Positions 59,211 to 64,000 of a stretch of DNA of 64,000 bases are shown here, piece by piece. The notes under the pieces are model-generated. The model searched no databases, was not told the DNA's origin, and worked only from the letters and a program-made list of their open reading frames with translations. Positions within the stretch are counted from its first letter, which is position 1. Each line of letters opens with the position of its first letter. The DNA comes from Holacanthus passer (lineage: Eukaryota; Chordata; Actinopteri; Pomacanthidae), in assembly GCA_025331565.1 (NCBI GenBank), contig JAFREQ010000120.1:434001-498000 (forward strand), given 5' to 3'. Both the position numbers and the translations under genes were made by a program.

Positions 59211-60831
59211 AAAGACAGAGTGAGTGACACTTCTGTTTCTGGAAGCTCATTCATTTGCCAGAACCATTTCCTCTCTGACTGCTATAGAATCGAATTTGTT
59301 TTTCACACGTACAGAGATTCTCTCTAATATTTACTGACCGCCTCATGACACTATAGAGAAAACCGGTGTTTACCAGTTAAGCTGTGTGAACGTGTGAGTG
59401 TAAAAAACATGCAATCCTCTCTCCTACAGGATATAATTATGTGCTGTTCTTATCACATTCACAGGCAACATTTTACAACTGCTGATTATGGGTCGTGCTA
59501 ACTTTGCACTGGCTCACTTCTGTTGTAAGGATTCGGGAAAAGTCAGCGAGTTGGATTAACTGGCAACTTGTCCAAGAAGTACATTTCTGTGCAGTGAGAT
59601 ACATTATCTAACCCAGGAGGCAAACTATATTTAGGTTGGACTCAGAGACAAATGTATGACATGTTATGTGTTTTTTTTATGAGACCAGTACGGGGACAAT
59701 GGTGCAAGCTTCCTATAGCTTTACAAAAAACCACTAGTCTCTGAAAAACAAATTCACCTCCTGCGTGGTGATCTACTTCAGGGACGACTTGCCAGATAAC
59801 CAAACACAATCTCTACATCAAAGGTAATGAGTGCGGTTATCATGACCCATATTCAGAATAGTCATAGTTAGAAGACATTTGAAAATGCCGAAATTTTCCT
59901 TTAATTGGTGGTGCATCGTGCTGTGTTGGTGTTCTCCTTCTTAACTTGGGTCTGTTTATAGATTTTGGATTGGATCTAATTAATCATTCCCAAGTCTGTT
60001 TGGACTGAGTCTGACTGTCTTCAGGACCCTTTTGGATTTGGTGTTTTTTTTAATGTAACATTTAAATGTTGGATGAGGGTAGGTTTTCTACAGGTCCAGT
60101 TCACATTCTAACATTTTGGAAACCATCCGTTTTCACAGTTGCCATCTGTGGGTTAGACCTCTAACCCAGATGGCATCATGTTTCTTGCAAAATATATTTG
60201 CTAATGCTGATTAGTTTTATCGAAATGAGATTTTGGGGGCGACAGTGCTGAAAAGGCAATTACAGAAACATTAGTTTCTGTAAATACTACAAATACTTTT
60301 CTCAGAGCTTAACCTCCTCTTGTTTTACACATACGCTGTTTGTCCGATGTCCTTTGCATGGATTCACTGGAGTCAGATAATCCAGCATCAGGCATCATTT
60401 CTGTGATTTAACTCTGAAGCTGAGATGTTGGTGGCCATTTAAAGCTGCAGCTGGTGGATTTCTTTGAGAGTAAAACCCAAAAAGTGGGCAGATGGAAAGT
60501 CAATTTGTTTATCTTGTTTGCATTTTCACACTCCCACTTTTCCTCCAGATCTTTTTTTTTTTTTTTAAACTTTTCTCACATTGTAGGCAGGCTGCTGTCT
60601 CTCCGCCCTCCTGCCTCACTGTTTTTCTCGTTATTTCTTTTACTCCTCTGTCTCTCTCACTGTTTATCCACCATCTATTCACAGGCAAAAATAAAACTGA
60701 GAGCCTGAGTCCATCTGGACCTGTTGTGGCATGCCATTTGGTACCCTGAACGCCAGCCAGCCCTGGGCCGCCATCTGTGCCATTCTTTGTCACAGAGGTA
60801 CTGCTCTGGGGCATCGCCAGTGGCACACAAC
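59211..60831. other. Noncoding stretch
   Basis: No gene seen. T run at 60551-60566. Confidence 0.6.
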
Positions 60832-60864
60832 CATCCATCTATCCATCCATCCGTTCATCCATCT
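60832..60864. repeat. (ATCC)n microsatellite
   Basis: About eight CATC/ATCC units with single substitutions. Confidence 0.9.
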
Positions 60865-62555
60865 TCTCATAAAAGGAAATAGCGAGACAGTCAGAGAGAG
60901 AAAGGAGCCCTAAAAAGGCTTGTTCCAACCAACTGAGTTGCCCTCGCTGTTACATAAAGCCTCCAAATTATGTAATCTTGGACATCTTGTCCAGTCTTCC
61001 ATTTTCTGCGTGTGGGTGGTTCCATCTCTCCAGGCTGGATAGTGGGATGAAAGGAGGTGTAGAGAATGTGTATCCATCCAGCACGGACTCGGGCAGATTA
61101 GTGGGCGCTTGTTTTTCGGACAGTAGCATTCCTCTGCAGCTGCAGCTGACAATGGCGGCCTCAAGTCTCAGTGTGGCACTTTGCTGAAGAGCCTCAACCA
61201 CGGGCTCTCCTCCAGATCCACCAATGAGCGCCAGTGGGTGATGAAGTGGCAGGGGTGAATGCATATGTGTGTGTGTGTGAGAATTCACGCATGGGAGTTT
61301 GTGTGTTTGTTGGAGGGTGTGTTGGAATTGCAACCCGCTGGGCTTGAGACTCATTAGTTGTGATGCTGATACTTGCCTGCTGGGCTGCGCACACACTTGC
61401 AAACACACAAACCAGAGACGTGACCATGCTGAAAATCCCTGGTTCTCACTGTTTGTTTCCCTTTGTGCATCACCAGATAAGTGATTCAAAGAGAAGGGAG
61501 GCGCCACCGGGGAGACCTCTGATGGCTCCACACATGTTTCGCAGTTTACGTCATGACATTTATCAGTCTGGTAGATACAATACAGAGGAAGGGTTTTAGC
61601 TTTCTCACTTTTTTTCCCATTCCTTCCCATAAAAGTGTGTATGTGAAGAATGCAGAACACTTGAACCACATCTGGCCAGCAATAAACACTCACTAAATTA
61701 TATGTCCACCTCCTCGTGTAATATTGGCTGCTGTGGCAAGAAATGTAAACGGATTCCTCTTGGACAGCTTTGGAGCGGTTGTACATCAACAACTAGCTTA
61801 AGTTTGACACAATGACACCATTTTTTAGGGGGTGCTCCAATGATTTCTGTAAAGTTGGTCAGAGAGATGCTCTCAAATTTGGAAAAAAAAAATGCTTAAA
61901 ATTGATGACGCATGGACCAAAATATATACGATTTTTAGTTAAATGTCAACACATCCTGTCTTGTGCTTCAGGTCACTGTTGACTTTTTAAGACCATGAAC
62001 CTAAAACATAATCATTAAAAAGAGGCATCATGCTTTTGTCACTAGAGCTGGTATCATAATGCAAGAAGAGATATTGCAGGGAAAACAAATCAAATACTTT
62101 GTCAGTTTACATTTTGGAGTTGCGTTCAATAGCAACATTTTGCGACTTGGCAGATGCATTCACAAACAATATTTTTACATTATGGTGATAAGAAACTAGA
62201 ATCCAGGGGACATTATGTTTCTTATCAAAGGTACTTGCATGTTAATAGTATATAAAGATAATTTCTGGGCGACAGCATCATTTGATGGACATCAGCTGCT
62301 GCCTGTATACGTGACACATTATATGGAGAGAAGGAGTGAGGTTATAGGTCAGGTTACATTAAAGAGCTACTGGAGCCGTATAATAGTCGTAGGAACTTGA
62401 GATCTTCTGATCAGGGTTTGTTCCTCTCTCCAGGCTCAAGACAAATGGGGCTCTGTGCCTTTGAGATTGTAACTCCTAACCTTTGGACCATGGGACTTAC
62501 CATCTGTGGACACTGTTGACACCTTGAAAAAGCAGCTCCCATTTGATTTGCTTTT
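60865..62555. other. Noncoding stretch with an accidental long reading frame
   Basis: A 274-codon minus-strand reading frame spans 60968-61792. It is the longest uninterrupted frame in the window but has no domain, includes a CA-repeat-encoded His-Thr run, and shows low-complexity composition. I treat it as chance. Nothing else supported. Confidence 0.55.
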
Positions 62556-62559
62556 GTTC

Positions 62560-62711
62560 AATTTGTTTTGTTTATTTATCTATTTATTTTGTTCTGCCTC
62601 TTGTTTTTAATCTGGTCGTCCACTTTTAATAACTGTTGCTCTGTCTCTTATTTGCTTTTTTTTTTCTTGAAAAGTGCGATATAAATAAGCTTATTATTAT
62701 TCTTATTATTC
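62560..62711 (+). repeat. L2-like LINE/SINE 3' end
   Basis: TTGAAAAGTGCGATATAAAT followed by AAGCTTATTATTATTCTTATTATT. The GTGC(G/T)ATATAAATAA...(TTA)n ending is typical of L2-type 3' tails in fish. Confidence 0.65.
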
Positions 62712-62779
62712 AAATATTCATGGTACATGCTGTTTGAAGTTCTGAGACATTTTATTAATCCAAAGTTTCATAAAAACAA

Positions 62780-62835
62780 ATATTGTTCAGCTTTATTGAT
62801 CCGCTGTGGAAAAATTGTCTTTTCACTCAGAGGTC
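62780..62835 (-). repeat. Retroposon 3'-tail-like motif
   Basis: On the minus strand: AAAAGACAATTTTTCCACAG, CGGATCAATAAAGCTG. It is the same GGATCAATAAAG motif as at 5.1 kb. Confidence 0.5.
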
Positions 62836-62989
62836 GGCGTGCAGGGTCAGCTTCATGATGGAGCCTTCATGCCGTTCATTCCATCTGAGAGAAAAATGCA
62901 GCCTTCAAAAACTGTCTCTCTGATAAACTGGGTGACTTCAGATTCATTTAACAAGAAAACTGGAAAACCATTCTTCTAATACCTGGACT

Positions 62990-63017
62990 GACCTTCAGTC
63001 AACACTGACTGAAGGTC
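62990..63017. repeat. Perfect 12-bp inverted repeat with 4-nt loop
   Basis: GACCTTCAGTCA, loop ACAC, TGACTGAAGGTC. The arms are fully complementary and would form a stable hairpin in either strand. No polymerase III box or known RNA family fits. Confidence 0.85.
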
Positions 63018-63230
63018 TGGGTAATGGAACAGAAGCACTCCCATCATCTGTCATTTTCCAAAAACGCATTTCTCAAGAAATAACTCTTGTCACCCTCCTT
63101 CAACTGGATCACCTTCTCTAACACTTAACTGTTCCTTCAATACTCTACTTTCTCTTTCTTCATGTTTTATTTTCTCACCATTTCTCCTATGATCACTTTG
63201 GCGTCACAAGACTGCTGTCAGGACAATCTG
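63018..63230. other. Noncoding spacer
   Basis: Pyrimidine-rich, no gene. Confidence 0.6.
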
Positions 63231-63231
63231 C

Positions 63232-63905
63232 CTGTGGGGCTCGGCCCAGGTAGCCAAAATAGCTTGGACCAAACAGACCCCAAAGCCATAGCTGGTTACA
63301 CATTGACGCCAGAGCCATGATGAATGACGCAGCTAAACCAGCCCCAAGCACTGCTAACTAATGGTTGATTATCAGCCCTCAACCCCAAAATCTACCCACA
63401 TCTGGCAGCCTGATATGGGCCAGCCAGAATTGGCTCAAGTTCGGCCCTCGGGTGCCAGAACATAACCGAGTGTGCCAATACTCAGCCGGGATTGGCCTAA
63501 CTCTGCTGGCGACTTGCTTGTAATCCTGGAAGCCAGAGAAAATTAAGTATTGTTACATTTCCTATGTACCCAAAATTGCTTGGCCCAACAACAGCCTAAA
63601 TCCAGCACACCTGGCTCCCAGATTCATGCACGACTACTATGTGAATTGAACTGACTGAGTGGTCCAGTTCTGAGTGGCGATGCTGGCCCGGGTGGCGCTA
63701 ACATTTTATTATCAGCTTAAAGCAGTCCACTTCCAAAACCAAACCAAAACCCAACACAAATCTGGACATATGTGGGCCAGCCAGAGCCGGCTCACATTTG
63801 ATCCTCTGATGTAAGAAGACAGGAGAGTTGCCAGCTGAGGTGAGCCAAAAAGTCAGCCACACTTGGCCTGACTGGCAACTTCTGGATGCTTGTAATTCTG
63901 GTTAC
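63232..63905 (+). repeat. Diverged tandem repeat, units of about 320-370 bp (TGGGCCAGCCAGA type)
   Basis: Two head-to-tail units. Matching landmarks are GTAGCCAAAATAGCTTGGAC (63249) with GTACCCAAAATTGCTTGGCC (63567), TATGGGCCAGCCAGAATTGG (63414) with TGTGGGCCAGCCAGAGCCGG (63771), and GCTTGTAATCCTGG (63516) with GCTTGTAATTCTGG (63888). Within units, TTGGCC/GGCCAG motifs recur at shorter spacing, which suggests older internal tandem growth. Sequences of this style (TGGCCCA...TGGGCCAG) are widespread in teleosts. Confidence 0.7.
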
Positions 63906-64000
63906 TAACAAATTTTTTTATGAGCTTTTCCACTGAAGATAAAAAACATATCAACTTGATGTATTGCTTTGTTGACTGGTTAAGTGGTTAAACCCAAAGA
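63906..64000. other. Window end, noncoding
   Basis: AT-rich, nothing recognised. Confidence 0.6.

Noticed and set aside
60968..61792. 274-codon minus-strand open reading frame, the longest in the window
   Set aside because: No domain, signal or heptad pattern. It includes a CA-repeat-encoded His-Thr run, has no splice or promoter support, and several overlapping frames on both strands are also open. Best explained by chance in a stop-poor stretch.
1..64000. Search for microRNA hairpins, snRNA, 5S rRNA, viral or transposase coding regions
   Set aside because: Nothing matching known mature microRNA, U-snRNA or 5S sequences, and no gag, pol, env or transposase frames were recognised by eye. 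A covariance-model and repeat-library search would be needed to exclude weak cases.

Overview
This 64-kb window looks like AT-rich, gene-poor DNA from a ray-finned fish, most likely a percomorph teleost. There are no bacterial-type operons. Long (GT)n/(CA)n arrays are common. Many diverged dispersed repeats have sequences I recognise as typical of teleosts: retroposon tails of the GGGATNAATAAAG and GATA type, small fold-back and inverted-terminal-repeat elements, and TGGGCCAG-type tandem repeats. Most open reading frames here are short and look like chance. The window is best read as intergenic or long-intron sequence.

Only a few items look like genes. (1) A tRNA-Gln(CUG) gene lies on the minus strand at 25955-26026 and looks fully intact. 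(2) A degenerate tRNA-Glu-like unit lies at 26457-26528 (minus). It is joined to a retroposon tail, so it is probably the head of a tRNA-derived SINE. (3) An intronless, strongly coiled-coil coding region of about 290 codons runs on the minus strand at 40339-41213. It is interrupted by two apparent +1 insertions in short homopolymers and preceded by an RFX/X-box-like site at 41287-41300. It is either a broken gene or an intact gene with two consensus errors. (4) Two short segments on the plus strand (15341-15388 and 27381-27434) have strong splice acceptors and donors and lengths divisible by three. They may be exons of a gene whose other exons lie elsewhere.

Layout. 1-8 kb: noncoding with two repeat fragments, a GT array and a CTCF-like site. 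7.65-13.5 kb: an inverted-repeat element, a fold-back element at 9.70-9.98 kb and a decayed GT-rich minisatellite at 13.16-13.53 kb. 14-23 kb: noncoding, candidate exon A, and two copies of one inverted-repeat transposon family. 23-30 kb: compositionally complex DNA with homeodomain- and SOX-type motifs (candidate conserved regulatory DNA), the tRNA/SINE cluster and candidate exon B. 30-40 kb: a fold-back repeat, a small element with AAAAAAGTTGGGA termini, GT arrays, and a candidate regulatory block with a perfect PBX-MEIS decamer. 40.3-41.3 kb: the coiled-coil locus. 41.3-64 kb: mostly noncoding, with an LTR-like segment (47.87-48.10 kb), a second copy of the 7.65-kb element (53.35 kb), retroposon 3' ends, and a tandem repeat of roughly 320-370-bp units at 63.2-63.9 kb.

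The tRNA, the pairs of related repeats and the inverted repeats are read directly from the sequence. Regulatory blocks, exon calls and repeat family names are inference from composition and memory, without database support.
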